A DNA stretch of 64,000 bases, taken from positions 62,001-126,000 of the forward strand of contig NZ_JAGIZA010000002.1 of assembly GCF_017813365.1 (NCBI RefSeq), read 5' to 3'. The stretch comes from Roseomonas indoligenes. GTDB taxonomy: Bacteria > Pseudomonadota > Alphaproteobacteria > Acetobacterales > Acetobacteraceae. Below the pieces are notes generated by a model. It had not been told where the DNA came from. It was given only the letters and a program-made list of their open reading frames with translations, and made no database searches. Positions 33,848 through 42,940 of the stretch are shown here, one piece after another; positions within the stretch are counted from its first letter, which is position 1; each line of letters opens with the position of its first letter. The position numbers and the translations under genes were made by a program.

Positions 33848-34979
33848 GGCCACCGCCGACGCCCGTCGCGCGCTCGAGGTCTGCAACGCCTGCCGCTACT
33901 GCGAGGGCTTCTGCGCCGTCTTCCCCGCGATGACGCTGCGCCGGGAATTCACATCCGGCGACCTGAGCTACCTTGCCAATCTCTGCCACAACTGCCGGGG
34001 CTGCTACTACTCCTGCCAGTACGCGCCGCCGCACCCCTGGAACATCAACGTGCCGCAGGTGCTGGCCCAGGTGCGGGCCGAGACCTACGAGGAATACGCC
34101 TGGCCGGGCCCGCTGGCCGGGCTATTCAAGCGGAATGGCACCATCGTGTCGCTGGCCATGATCGCGGGGATCGCGCTGGCGCTGATCCTGACCATGGCGC
34201 TGGTGGACCCCAGCATCCTCTACACCCCGCAGCAGGGGCCGGGTGCCTTCTACCGCGTGATCCCCTGGTGGCTGATGGTGACGCTGGCCGGCGGCACCTC
34301 GCTCTTCGCCGTGCTGGCGCTGGTGATGGGTTTCCGGAACTTCTGGCGCGACACGGGCGGGCGGGCGGACGAGTTGCGGCCGGGGCGTCCGCTGGCCGTC
34401 GCGCTGCACGACATCCTCACGCTGAAGAACCTCGGCGGCGGGGGCGGCGGCTGCAACGACGTGGACGAGGGTTTCTCCCAGGTCCGGCGGCGCTTCCACC
34501 ACTTCATGTTCTACGGCTTTCTGCTCTGCTTCGCCTCAACCACCTCGGCCACCTTCTATGACCACTTCCTCGGGCATGAGGCGCCCTATCCCTTCCTGAG
34601 CCTGCCCGTGCAGCTCGGCTTCTGGGGCGGCGTGGGCATGGTGATCGGCACGGCCGGGCTGATCTGGACGAAGATCGTCTCCGATCCCGCGCCCGCCGCG
34701 CGCAACCTGCTGGGCTCGGACTACGCCCTGCTGGTCCTGCTGCTGATGGCGGCGGCCACGGGCCTGCTGCTGCTGGGCCTGCGGGACACTGGGGCCATGG
34801 GCGTGCTGCTGGCGGTTCACCTGGGCGTGATCTTCACCCTCTTCGCGGTGATTCCCTACTCGAAGATGGTGCACGGCGTTTACCGTTCGGCGGCGCTGTT
34901 CCGCCACGCGCTGGAGCGCCGGCCCACGCCGCCGCCTGGGAACAAGCCATCCGACCGGGCGCTCGGCTCGGCCGCGTAA
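33834..34979 (+). CDS. tcuB: Tricarballylate utilization Fe-S/cytochrome-b-type membrane protein
   Basis: 381 residues. N-terminal cysteine clusters EVCNACRYCEGFCAVFPAM and NLCHNCRGCYYSCQYAPPH for two [4Fe-4S] centres, then about six membrane helices (for example TIVSLAMIAGIALALILTMAL and VIPWWLMVTLAGGTSLFAVLALV) with candidate haem histidines in RRRFHHFMFYGFLLCF. It re-oxidises TcuA and feeds electrons to the quinone pool. Overlap with tcuA and matching composition argue for one operon. The Gly run in NLGGGGGGCNDVDEG is a notable flexible loop. Confidence 0.9.
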   Translation: MRETEATADARRALEVCNACRYCEGFCAVFPAMTLRREFTSGDLSYLANLCHNCRGCYYSCQYAPPHPWNINVPQVLAQVRAETYEEYAWPGPLAGLFKRNGTIVSLAMIAGIALALILTMALVDPSILYTPQQGPGAFYRVIPWWLMVTLAGGTSLFAVLALVMGFRNFWRDTGGRADELRPGRPLAVALHDILTLKNLGGGGGGCNDVDEGFSQVRRRFHHFMFYGFLLCFASTTSATFYDHFLGHEAPYPFLSLPVQLGFWGGVGMVIGTAGLIWTKIVSDPAPAARNLLGSDYALLVLLLMAAATGLLLLGLRDTGAMGVLLAVHLGVIFTLFAVIPYSKMVHGVYRSAALFRHALERRPTPPPGNKPSDRALGSAA

Positions 34980-35059
34980 AAGCGCTGGCCCGGCGCGGTT
35001 CGGGGGCGGAACATGCCGGAGGCGGCGGATAAGCCGCCCTGGGTGCAGGAGGATCGGTG

Positions 35060-35851
35060 ATGCTGGAAAAATCCAGGAAGACGCTGCGGATCAGTTCCAT
35101 GCAGGACAAGGTCTCGCCGGCCGAGTGGCAGGCGCGGATCGACTGCGCGGCCTGCTACCGCCTCGTCGCGCATTACGGCATGGCCGACATGATGGCGAAC
35201 CACATCTCCGTTCGCGTGCCGGGGGAGGAGAGCTTCCTCATCAACCCCTATGGCATGATGTACGAGGAAATGACGGCCTCTGCCCTCATCAAGGTCGATA
35301 TCGAGGGGAACATCCTGGGCAAGCCGGATTACGGCGACTTCGATTTCGGCATCAACCGCGCGGGCTACGTGATCCACTCCGCGGTGCACCACGCCAAGCC
35401 CGAGATCGAGTGCGTGATCCACACCCATACCTGGCCGGGCATGGCGATCTCCTCCCTGGAGTGCGGGCTGCTGCCGATGACGCAGACGGCCATGCGCTTC
35501 ACCCGGATCAGCTACCACGAGTACGAGGGCGTGGTGTTGAACACGGATGAGCAGGCGCGGCTTCTCGCCAATCTCGGCGACAACAACGCGATGATCCTGC
35601 GCAACCACGGGCTGCTGACGGTGGGCCGCACGGTCGGCGAGGCTTTCAACGCGCTGCACCGGCTGGAACTGTCCTGCAAGGCGCAGATCGCGGCCATGTC
35701 CTGCAACACGCCGCTGCACCCCGTGCCGCAGAAGGTGCTGGACGAGACCTTCCAGAACTACCAGCCCAACGTGCGGCGCCCCTATGGCGTGATGGAGTGG
35801 CCGGCCCTGCTGCGGATGCTGGACCGGCTGGACCCCACCTACGCCGAGTAG
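35060..35851 (+). CDS. Class II aldolase/adducin family protein
   Basis: 263 residues. Start ATG 35060 has an AGGAGG site; a GTG at 35057 is adjacent. Zinc ligands: HTHTWPGMAISSLE (two histidines of the H-x-H pattern) and the later LRNHGLLTVG histidine. Opening segments YRLVAHYGMADMMANHISVRVPG and SFLINPYGMMYEEMTASALIKVD are the family hallmarks. Such enzymes cleave or epimerise sugar-acid derivatives. The substrate is not clear; proximity to tcuAB and Bug genes suggests organic-acid catabolism. Confidence 0.87.
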   Translation: MLEKSRKTLRISSMQDKVSPAEWQARIDCAACYRLVAHYGMADMMANHISVRVPGEESFLINPYGMMYEEMTASALIKVDIEGNILGKPDYGDFDFGINRAGYVIHSAVHHAKPEIECVIHTHTWPGMAISSLECGLLPMTQTAMRFTRISYHEYEGVVLNTDEQARLLANLGDNNAMILRNHGLLTVGRTVGEAFNALHRLELSCKAQIAAMSCNTPLHPVPQKVLDETFQNYQPNVRRPYGVMEWPALLRMLDRLDPTYAE

Positions 35852-35859
35852 GGCGCGTG

Positions 35860-36831
35860 CTACTCCGGCGATGCGCCGGAGCGGCGGACGACCTCGGCCC
35901 AGCGATCGATCTCGGCGCTGATGAAGGTGGCGAACTCGGCGGGGCTGTTGCCCACCGGGTCCGCGCCCTGGTCCACCATCTGCCGCTCGATGTCCGGGCG
36001 CTTCAGGATGGAGGCGGCGTCGGCGGAGATCTTCCGCACGAGATCCGGCGGCGTGCCCGCCGGAGCCACCATGCCGAACCAGGAGGAGGCGTCAAAGCCG
36101 GGGAAGCCCAGCTCCGCCATGGCTGGCACATCGGGCGCCGAGCGGGAGCGGTGCAGGCTGGAGACGGCCATGGCCCGCAGCTTGCCCGCGCGGATCTGCT
36201 CGATCACGCTGGGGATGGTGGCGAACATGAAGTCGATGCGCCCCGTCAGCAGGTCGTTCAGCGCCACCGCGCCGCGATAGGGCACGTGGGTGGTCTGGAC
36301 GCCGGCCATCTGGTCCATCAGCGCACCCGAGAGGTGGGACGATGTGCCGACGCCGGTGGAGCCGTAGGAGAGGCCGTTGGGCTTGGCCTTCGCCAGCGCC
36401 ACCAGATCCGCCACGCTGCGGGCCGGAAAGTCCGGTGCGACGACGAGGATGTTCGGCACGCCCGCCAGCAGCGTGACCGCCGCCAGGTCCTTGCGGGAGT
36501 CGTAAGGCATGGTCTTGTAGAGCGACATGTTGACCGCGAGCGGGCCCACGGAGGCGACGAGCAACGTGTAGCCGTCCGGCGTGGAACGCGCGACGTATTC
36601 CGTGCCGATATTGCCGCCCGCGCCCGGCCGGTTCTCGATCACCACGGGCTGGCCCCAGAGCTCCGACAGGCGCGCGCCGACGAGGCGGGCGATGATGTCC
36701 GTGGTGCCGCCCGCAGTGAAGGAGACGACGATGCGCACGGGGCGATCCGGCCATCCCGCCGCACGGGCCGTGCGCAGCGCAGGGATGGTGAGAAGAGGCG
36801 CGGCCAGGAGGCCGCGGCGCGTTGCTTTCAT
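35860..36831 (-). CDS. Bug/TctC-family substrate-binding protein
   Basis: 323 residues. Start ATG 36831 has a GGAGG site. Leader MKATRRGLLAAPLLTIPALRTARAA (twin Arg, Tat-like), then GWPDRPVRIVVSFTAGGTTDIIARLVG, IENRPGAGGNIGTEYVAR, and TTHVPYRGAVALNDLLTGR. A periplasmic carboxylate-binding protein. Divergent from another Bug gene, with a 128-base shared promoter region. An orphan binding protein: no TctAB partners in the window. Confidence 0.9.
   Translation of the reverse strand: MKATRRGLLAAPLLTIPALRTARAAGWPDRPVRIVVSFTAGGTTDIIARLVGARLSELWGQPVVIENRPGAGGNIGTEYVARSTPDGYTLLVASVGPLAVNMSLYKTMPYDSRKDLAAVTLLAGVPNILVVAPDFPARSVADLVALAKAKPNGLSYGSTGVGTSSHLSGALMDQMAGVQTTHVPYRGAVALNDLLTGRIDFMFATIPSVIEQIRAGKLRAMAVSSLHRSRSAPDVPAMAELGFPGFDASSWFGMVAPAGTPPDLVRKISADAASILKRPDIERQMVDQGADPVGNSPAEFATFISAEIDRWAEVVRRSGASPE
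35863..35881. terminator. Hairpin at the convergent aldolase/Bug junction
   Basis: CTCCGGCG-ATG-CGCCGGAG: a perfect 8-base stem with a 3-base loop, placed directly beside the Bug stop codon and 11 bases after the aldolase stop. No U-tract. Could terminate the aldolase transcript. Confidence 0.4.
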
Positions 36832-36862
36832 GGAGTCCTCCGTTCCGCCGCATCGTGGCGGC

Positions 36863-36906
36863 GTCTTGCGGGCATCGTGACAAGCACGGGGCCGGCGGCG
36901 CAAGAC
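36863..36906. promoter_or_regulatory. Inverted repeat in the divergent Bug/Bug promoter region
   Basis: GTCTTGCG (36863-36870) and its exact reverse complement CGCAAGAC (36899-36906) with a 28-base spacer, between two divergent Bug genes. The spacing is about 3.4 helical turns centre to centre, so the arms would lie on nearly the same face. Possible operator or loop site; no regulator is adjacent. Confidence 0.35.
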
Positions 36907-36959
36907 CGGATCACCCGGCGGAAGCGGATGATTTGAAGAAACCCGAGTGGAGGAAACAG

Positions 36960-37934
36960 ATGAGAGAGATGTCGCGTCGTGGCCTTCTGGCCACATCCAC
37001 CGTTGTGCTGGCGGCGCCCGCGATCGCGCAGCGCGGCTGGCCGGATCGTCCGGTGACGCTGCTGGTGCCCTATGCCGCGGGCGGCTCCAACGACGTGGTG
37101 GCGCGGCTGCTGGCGCCGAAACTGCAGGCGGCGCTCGGCCAATCCTTCGTGGTGGAGAACCGCACGGGCGCGGGCGGATCGATCGGCATGGCGGCCGTTG
37201 CGCGCGGGGCGTCGGACGGCACGCTGTTCCTCATCTCCTCCGCCAGCAACCACGTGATGTACCCGATCGTCGCGCCCGGCACGGTGCCTGACCCGCGCGA
37301 GGCCTTTTCCGGCGTCTCCATGCTGGTGGACGTGCCGCTGGCGCTGACGGTGGCGAACCGGCTGGGCGTGAACGACCTGCGCGGGCTTCTGGCCCTGCTG
37401 AAGCGCGAGCCGGGCAAGCACTCCTTCGCCTCCTCCGGCGTCGGCGGGTCGCAGCATCTGGCGGGGGAGCTGTTCAAGATGACGGCGGGCGTGGACATCG
37501 ACCACGTGCCCTATCGCGGCGGCGGGCCGGCGCTGAACGACCTCGTGGCGGGGCAGGTCTCCATGGCCTTCCTGAACCTGCCCACGGCGCTGCCGCAGGG
37601 CGAGGCCGGGACGGTGCGGATCCTGGCGGTGGCGGGGGAGAAGCGGTCCGCCCTGAAGCCGGACATCCCCACGGTGGCGGAATCCGGCGTGCCCGGCTTT
37701 GCCGTGCGGTCCTGGACCGCCGCCTTCGCCCCGCGCGCGACCGCGCCGGAGATCGTGGCGCGCTTCAACGCGGCGCTGCGGGAGATCCTGGGCGATGCCG
37801 GCGTGAAGGCACGACTGGCGGAACTGGGGACGGAGGCCGAGCCTTCCGCGCCCGATGAGCTGGACCGCTTTGTGCGGGCGGAGTTCGACCTCTGGACGCC
37901 CGTGATCCGGGCGGCGAAGGTGACCGCGCAATGA
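36960..37934 (+). CDS. Bug/TctC-family substrate-binding protein
   Basis: 324 residues. Start ATG 36960 has a GGAGG site 7 bases upstream. Leader MREMSRRGLLATSTVVLAAPAIAQ (twin Arg), then GWPDRPVTLLVPYAAGGSNDVVARLL, VENRTGAGGSIGMAAVAR, IDHVPYRGGGPALNDLVAG. Same fold as the other two Bug proteins in the window but clearly diverged. The chosen start is strongly supported because everything upstream in frame is shadow sequence of the promoter region. Confidence 0.9.
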   Translation: MREMSRRGLLATSTVVLAAPAIAQRGWPDRPVTLLVPYAAGGSNDVVARLLAPKLQAALGQSFVVENRTGAGGSIGMAAVARGASDGTLFLISSASNHVMYPIVAPGTVPDPREAFSGVSMLVDVPLALTVANRLGVNDLRGLLALLKREPGKHSFASSGVGGSQHLAGELFKMTAGVDIDHVPYRGGGPALNDLVAGQVSMAFLNLPTALPQGEAGTVRILAVAGEKRSALKPDIPTVAESGVPGFAVRSWTAAFAPRATAPEIVARFNAALREILGDAGVKARLAELGTEAEPSAPDELDRFVRAEFDLWTPVIRAAKVTAQ

Positions 37935-37986
37935 TAGCGCGGCGTTGATGGGCGGGGCGGGCAGGGGCCGTGCTATGATTCCAGCC

Positions 37987-38601
37987 ATGCACGATTTCCG
38001 CCCTTCCCGCCGCCTGCTCCTCGGTGCCCTGGCCGCTGCCGCGCCGGGCGTCGCCCTTGCCCAGGCGGCCGACCCGCGCGCGGTGGTGGAGCGCTTCCAC
38101 GCCACGCTGATCGAGATGATGCGCAACGCCGGCCAACTCGGCGTGCGCGGGCGCTACGAGCGGCTGCGCCCGGCCATGGAAGCCACCTTCGACCTGCCGG
38201 CCATGACCCGCATCGCGGTTGGCCCGGCCTGGAGCGGGATCGCGCCCGACCAGCAGGCGAAGTTGGTGCAGGCCTTCTCCGACTGGACGACGGCCAACTA
38301 CGCCAGCCAGTTCAAGGGCTACTCAGGCGAGAGCTTCGCCACCCAGGGCGAGCAGACCCTGCAGAACGGGGACCGGCTGGTGCGGACGGTGCTGAACCGC
38401 GTGAGCGACGCGCCGGTGCAGCTGAACTACCTCATGCGGCAGGGAAGCGCGGGGTACCGCGTCGTGGACGTGTACCTGACGGGCACGATCAGCGAGCTTG
38501 CCTCCCGCCGCTCCGAGTTCACGGCGCTGCTGCGGGATGGCGGGGCGGAGAGGCTGGTGTCCGACCTGCAGCGCCGCACGGCGACGATGCTGCAGGGATA
38601 A
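37987..38601 (+). CDS. hpnM: HpnM / MlaC-family (Ttg2D) periplasmic lipid-transport protein
   Basis: 204 residues. Tat-type leader MHDFRPSRRLLLGALAAAAPGVALAQA, then the Tol_Tol_Ttg2 domain: VVERFHATLIEMMRNAGQLGVRGRYERLRPAMEATFDLPAMTRIAVG, FSDWTTANYASQFKGYSG, QGSAGYRVVDVYLTGTISELASRRSEF. MlaC-like proteins carry phospholipids across the periplasm; the HpnM variant is tied to hopanoid loci. It opens the lipid island and is convergent with mlaA, with a strong hairpin between the two stops. Confidence 0.88.
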   Translation: MHDFRPSRRLLLGALAAAAPGVALAQAADPRAVVERFHATLIEMMRNAGQLGVRGRYERLRPAMEATFDLPAMTRIAVGPAWSGIAPDQQAKLVQAFSDWTTANYASQFKGYSGESFATQGEQTLQNGDRLVRTVLNRVSDAPVQLNYLMRQGSAGYRVVDVYLTGTISELASRRSEFTALLRDGGAERLVSDLQRRTATMLQG

Positions 38602-38607
38602 GGAGAA

Positions 38608-38629
38608 CCGGGGGCTACTTCGCCCCCGG
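38608..38629. terminator. Hairpin between convergent hpnM and mlaA
   Basis: CCGGGGGC-TACTTC-GCCCCCGG: a perfect 8-base GC stem with a 6-base loop. The mlaA stop codon overlaps the end of the left arm. The best hairpin in the window in GC content; no U-tract follows. Likely bidirectional. Confidence 0.55.
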
Positions 38630-39358
38630 ATCCTCCAGCACGTCGAGCCGGTCACCCACGGCGCCGCTGCGGCCCAGCTCCGCATCGCGGCGCTGCTGCC
38701 ACACGCTGCGCAGCCGCGCGTAGAAGTCCAGCGAGCCGCTGCGGAGAGCGTCCAGGTTCTCGATATTCTGCTCGCGCAGGTCCACGCCGCCGACCACCGC
38801 GCGGGCCACGTTGCCCTCGAAAGGAATGAGGTAGGTGAGCGGGTTGGTGAAGCCGTCCGCCACGAGCCCGACCGTGTCCCGCACGTTGGAAGGGCCGGCG
38901 AGGGGAAGCATCACGAAGGGGCCGTCATCCAGCCCCCAGGAGTAAAGGGTCTGGCCGAAGTCGCCGGTGCGGCGGGCGATGCCGAAATCGGTCGCCACGT
39001 CGAAGATGCCGCCCAGCCCGACCGTGGAATTGAAGAAGAAGCGCATCGTCGTATGCCCGGCATCCAGGAAGCGGCCCTGGAGGACGTTGTTCACGAAGAT
39101 CCGCGGCTCCTGGATATTGTCCAGCACGTTGCGGACGCCGGTGCGGATGGGCTCCGGCACCACCGCGCGGTAGCCCTGGGCCACCGGCTTCAGCACGGCG
39201 TCGTCCACCGCCAGGTTGGCGTCCAGCACGTCGCGGTTCGTCGCCTCCCAGGGGTCGCCCGGGGTGGCGGAGGCCTGGAGATCGGCGTTCCGGGAGGCGC
39301 AGGCGCCTAGGGAGAGGGCGCCCAGGCAGACCAGGACGCGAATCGAGGCTTGAAACAT
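38615..39358 (-). CDS. mlaA: MlaA/VacJ-family outer-membrane lipoprotein
   Basis: 247 residues from ATG 39358 (an ATG ten codons upstream is possible). Signal and lipobox: MFQASIRVLVCLGALSLGACAS. VacJ domain: DPWEATNRDVLDANLAVDDAVLKPVAQGYRAVVP, VNNVLQGRFLDAG, FFFNSTVGLGGIFDVATDFGI, FGQTLYSWGLDDGPFVMLPLAGPSNVRD. MlaA removes misplaced phospholipids from the outer leaflet and hands them to MlaC. It is co-directional with and just downstream of hpnN, fitting a joint role in outer-membrane lipid traffic. Confidence 0.9.
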   Translation of the reverse strand: MFQASIRVLVCLGALSLGACASRNADLQASATPGDPWEATNRDVLDANLAVDDAVLKPVAQGYRAVVPEPIRTGVRNVLDNIQEPRIFVNNVLQGRFLDAGHTTMRFFFNSTVGLGGIFDVATDFGIARRTGDFGQTLYSWGLDDGPFVMLPLAGPSNVRDTVGLVADGFTNPLTYLIPFEGNVARAVVGGVDLREQNIENLDALRSGSLDFYARLRSVWQQRRDAELGRSGAVGDRLDVLEDPGAK

Positions 39359-39432
39359 CGTGGAAGCATAGGCGGCGCCGGCCATGGCCGCCCAGCGCCG
39401 ATTCCAGCACGAGCCTGTGAAATCAGGCGGCC

Positions 39433-42033
39433 CTAGGAGGCCCCCTCGGGTGGCCGGGCCAGCAGGGCCGGGCGGATGAGAAGGGTGACGAACAGCTCCC
39501 ACCCCAGGGAGATCATCAGCAGCCGCCCCATGCTGGCGGTGCCGGGATGGGTGGAAAGCCAGAGGGCGCCGAAGGCTGTGGCCGTGGTCAGCGCGCTGAA
39601 GACCACCGCCCGCATGAGGCTGGATTGCAGCAGGTGGTGCTCCCCCGAACGCCAGGCGACGACGAAGTAGACGTTGAAGGCCACGCCGATGCCGAACAGC
39701 AGGGGCAGGGCGATGATGTTGGCGAAGTTCAGGGGCAGGCCCAGCGCGGCGCAGGTGGCGAGGGTGAGGAGACCGCTGAGCAGCACTGGCAGCATCGTCA
39801 GCACCACGTCCCGCACGCGGCGCAGCACCAGGGCCAGCAGGGCGGTGACCGCGACGAAGGAGAGGAGTCCGGCCTGGATAAAGGCGGAGACGACCATGCC
39901 GCCCGCCGCCTGGATGGAGATGGGCGGGCCCACCGCCTCCGGCGCCACCGCCAGCACGGCGTCGGAGAAGCGGACGAGGTTGTCGTTGTCGTTGGGGTTG
40001 CCGCGCGGATAGGCCTCCACCCGCCAGCGGCCATCGACGGTGCGCCAGTCCGCGACGAGGTCGCGCGGCAGGTCGGCTTCCGTCACCGGCCCCGCGGACA
40101 GGAGGGCGCGGATCTGCCCGAGCAGCACGCGGAGCGGGGCGGAGACAGCCTCGTCCGCCGCGGCGCGCCCGTCCGGACTGCCGCCGGCCAGGCGGGCCAT
40201 GGCATCCGCCAGCCGGCGGGCGGTCACGGCGGAAAGATCCCCCGCGTCCCCCGCCGCGCGGCGCAGGGCCTCCGCGGTGGCGCCGAGGGCGCGGATGCGC
40301 GCCGCGTCGTCCGGCGGGGGCAGGGGCTGCACCCCTTCCAGCACGGGGCCGAGGAGGCCGGCGGCGTCCTGCACGAAGGCCAGCTTTTCTTCCTGGCCGG
40401 TCGGGATGAACGTGGCGAGGCTGACCGTCCGCAGAACTTCCGGCAGGGCTTCCAGCCGCTTCGCCATCGCCTCCGCCTCCGCCCGGGCGGGAAGGAGGAC
40501 GCTGATCGTGTTCGGCGTGCGGTCCGCATCGGCCGAGATGTCCCGCAGGGTGACCATGGATTCCGCGCGCGGGTTGCGCAGGTGCAGCGGGTTGAAGTCG
40601 AAATGCACGAAGGGCAGCGTCGCCAGGCAGGCCAGGGCCACGGCCGCGGCGCCGATCAGGACGGGCCGGCGCTCCCGCTCCAGCAGGCGCTCCACCGGGG
40701 CCAGGGCGGCGTAGCCGAGCTCCGCCCGCCCGCCGGCCGGGGGGCGCAGCAGCACCAGCAGCGCCGGCAGCAGGGTGACGGTGAGCAGGAAGGCGATCCC
40801 CATGCCCAGCCCGGCGATGGCGCCCAATTCCGCCACGCCGACATAGGAAGTGGGGAGGAAGGCGAAGAACCCCGCCGCGATGGCGGCCGCGGCCAGGGCC
40901 AGCCCGCGCCCGACGCCGCGCCCGGCCTCGGCCAGGGCGTCCCGCAGGTCGGGGTGGTGCAGCCGCTCCGCCAGGGTGCGCATGGAGAGCTGGATGCTGA
41001 AATCCACGCCCAGCCCCACGAAAAGGGGGATGAAGGCGACGGAGATGAGGTTGAAGCGCCCGATGGCCAGCAGCCCCACCCCGGCGGTGATGACGAGGCC
41101 GATAAGGGTGGTGAGCAGGATGGCCACCATGAAGCGGGCAGAGCGCACGGCGAACCAGACGATGCCCACCAGCGCCAGCACCATCGCGGCGGCCACAACG
41201 TCCGCGTCCTCCGCGAGGCTGGCGAATTCCTCGTCCGCGAGGGGAACGGGGCCGGTCAGGCGAACCGTCACGCCATGGGCGGGGTCCAAGCCCAGCCGCG
41301 CCGCCGTCTCCCGTAGGGCGCGGCTGCCGGCCTGCCCGGGCTGGAGGGCGGTGTAGTCCATCACCGGCTGCACAAGCACGAACCGGCGGAGTTCCCGCGG
41401 GCCGGGCGGGGTTCCCGCAAACAGGGCCCGCCAGGAGAAGAAGGCGGGGCGGCCGGCGAGCACCGACTCGAAGGTCGCGGCCAGGGCGGTGGCGGCGGGC
41501 TGGATGTCGGCCAGCCCCGCCTGGCCGCGCGCCACGCCTTCCAGCACGGTGGACAGGGCGCCGGCCACGCCGCGCAGGCTGGGGTCGGCCGCCAGCGGGC
41601 CGAGGAAGGGCTGGGCGCGGATCAGGCCCTCCGTATTCGCCTGCACCTCTTCCAGCGGCAGGAGGAGGAGGCCGTTCCGGTCGAAGAAGGGGCCGCCATC
41701 GGGGCGGCGGACACTGCGGAAGCGGTCGGGGCTGGTGGAGAGGGCCTCGGCCAGCCGGGCGGCGGCGCTCTCGGCGATTTCGGGCGTGGCGCCGTCCACC
41801 ACGGCGACGATCAGGTCCTCCTGCCCGGGAAAGGCCTTGTCGTAGGCGATCTCCCGCTGGCGCCAGACAAGGTCGGTGGAGATCAGCTCCGCCGTGTCCG
41901 TGGTCATGGCGAAGTGCCGGGCGGCGTAGTGCATGGCGCTCGCGGCCAGGATCAGCCCGAGGAGGAGGACTGCCCAGGGGCGCGCGGCGCTGAGGGCAAC
42001 GATGCGCCCGGTGAGGGAGGAGCGGGGTGTCAC
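39433..42033 (-). CDS. hpnN: Hopanoid transporter HpnN, RND family
   Basis: 866 residues from GTG 42033. MMPL/RND architecture: TM1 (about 18-36), large periplasmic domain (about 40-290), five or six membrane helices (about 290-440), a second periplasmic domain, then five or six more helices. Segments such as LISVAFIPLFVGLGVDFSIQLSMRTLAERL and the GD-like IALPLLFGIGVAFNVYFVV repeat are typical. HpnN is reported to move hopanoids from inner to outer membrane. The lone position beside mlaA and the phosphonate genes raises the question whether it also carries the putative phosphonolipid. Confidence 0.9.
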   Translation of the reverse strand: MTPRSSLTGRIVALSAARPWAVLLLGLILAASAMHYAARHFAMTTDTAELISTDLVWRQREIAYDKAFPGQEDLIVAVVDGATPEIAESAAARLAEALSTSPDRFRSVRRPDGGPFFDRNGLLLLPLEEVQANTEGLIRAQPFLGPLAADPSLRGVAGALSTVLEGVARGQAGLADIQPAATALAATFESVLAGRPAFFSWRALFAGTPPGPRELRRFVLVQPVMDYTALQPGQAGSRALRETAARLGLDPAHGVTVRLTGPVPLADEEFASLAEDADVVAAAMVLALVGIVWFAVRSARFMVAILLTTLIGLVITAGVGLLAIGRFNLISVAFIPLFVGLGVDFSIQLSMRTLAERLHHPDLRDALAEAGRGVGRGLALAAAAIAAGFFAFLPTSYVGVAELGAIAGLGMGIAFLLTVTLLPALLVLLRPPAGGRAELGYAALAPVERLLERERRPVLIGAAAVALACLATLPFVHFDFNPLHLRNPRAESMVTLRDISADADRTPNTISVLLPARAEAEAMAKRLEALPEVLRTVSLATFIPTGQEEKLAFVQDAAGLLGPVLEGVQPLPPPDDAARIRALGATAEALRRAAGDAGDLSAVTARRLADAMARLAGGSPDGRAAADEAVSAPLRVLLGQIRALLSAGPVTEADLPRDLVADWRTVDGRWRVEAYPRGNPNDNDNLVRFSDAVLAVAPEAVGPPISIQAAGGMVVSAFIQAGLLSFVAVTALLALVLRRVRDVVLTMLPVLLSGLLTLATCAALGLPLNFANIIALPLLFGIGVAFNVYFVVAWRSGEHHLLQSSLMRAVVFSALTTATAFGALWLSTHPGTASMGRLLMISLGWELFVTLLIRPALLARPPEGAS

Positions 42034-42068
42034 GCCTCCCCCTTAGCGGGGTTGGCCGCCCCAGGAAA

Positions 42069-42827
42069 TCAGGCGGCGTTGAGCTGCGGCAGGATATCGC
42101 GCCGTGCGCGGAGGATATCCTCCTCGAAATCGATCTCGACCCAGGGCAGGGCGGTGATGTCATGCGCCTGGAAGCGGGCGGGCTCGGCCAGGATCAGGTC
42201 CCGGATCGCCTCCTCGTATTCCAGCTTCGTGTGTTCGGCCGCGACGTGGAAGCGGCAGCGATCGGCCAGGGCGGTGGCGGTCTCGGCGGAGAAGCGGAAG
42301 AAGCCTACGGACTCGCCGTGCCGGTCATGCGCGTGCTCCGGAACTTTGCGAAAGTCCACGATGGTGCCATCCCTGAAGCAGATCTTCACGGGCTCGTCGC
42401 CCGGCTCGATTTCCCGGTCCAACAGCAGGATGTTCTCACCGGGCGCGTCGAGCAGGGCACCGATCATGCGGGAGTCGTAGAGCACGTCCCCGTCCATGAG
42501 CAGCACGGGGTTGCCCGCGCGCAGCACCGCGTCCTGCACCGCGAGAGAGACGAGGCTGCCCTGCCTGAAATGGGGGTTCTCGATGAAGGAGACACGGTCC
42601 GCCCAGCCGATCCGGGCCACCTCCGCCTCGATCAGCCCGTGCTCGTATCCGACGGTCATGCTGACCTGGCGGATGCCGTTCGCCGCCAGCGCGTCCAGAT
42701 GGCGGTGGAGGAGGGTGCGGCCGCCGAACTCCAGCAGGATCTTTGGCCCGTCATGCGCCGTGCCGAGCCGGCGCCCTACCCCCGCAGCCAGGATGATCGC
42801 GGTCGGGGCGGGAGCATGGACGTGCAA
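42069..42827 (-). CDS. Nucleotidyltransferase, possible AEP cytidylyltransferase (PntC-like)
   Basis: 252 residues from TTG 42827 (only start in the frame). Sugar-phosphate nucleotidyltransferase fold: AIILAAGVGRRLG (complete GxGxR), DGPKILLEFGGRTLLHRHLDAL, VLLMDGDVLYD, and VEIDFEEDILRARRDILPQL at the end, where a metal-binding Asp is expected. PntC-type enzymes make CMP-2-aminoethylphosphonate. That activity is inferred from its place beside the PEP mutase gene and the CDP-alcohol phosphatidyltransferase; substrate specificity is not visible. It is divergent from pepM, with a 113-base gap, and runs in the same direction as hpnN. Confidence 0.75.
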   Translation of the reverse strand: MHVHAPAPTAIILAAGVGRRLGTAHDGPKILLEFGGRTLLHRHLDALAANGIRQVSMTVGYEHGLIEAEVARIGWADRVSFIENPHFRQGSLVSLAVQDAVLRAGNPVLLMDGDVLYDSRMIGALLDAPGENILLLDREIEPGDEPVKICFRDGTIVDFRKVPEHAHDRHGESVGFFRFSAETATALADRCRFHVAAEHTKLEYEEAIRDLILAEPARFQAHDITALPWVEIDFEEDILRARRDILPQLNAA

Positions 42828-42940
42828 GACAGGGTTCCCGATAGGCGGCCTACCTGTGTGAAGGTAAAGTTACTAGGGAAGCCCGACAAGGGCGGCCATT
42901 TTCGGGCTTTCCGATCGTGCCTTCCGAGGGGGAACACGCT

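Noticed and set aside
38615-42163. 1,182-residue minus-strand frame running through hpnN and mlaA
   Set aside because: Its C-terminal part is mlaA, but the N-terminal 900 residues are an out-of-frame reading of hpnN, which has a well-supported frame of its own.
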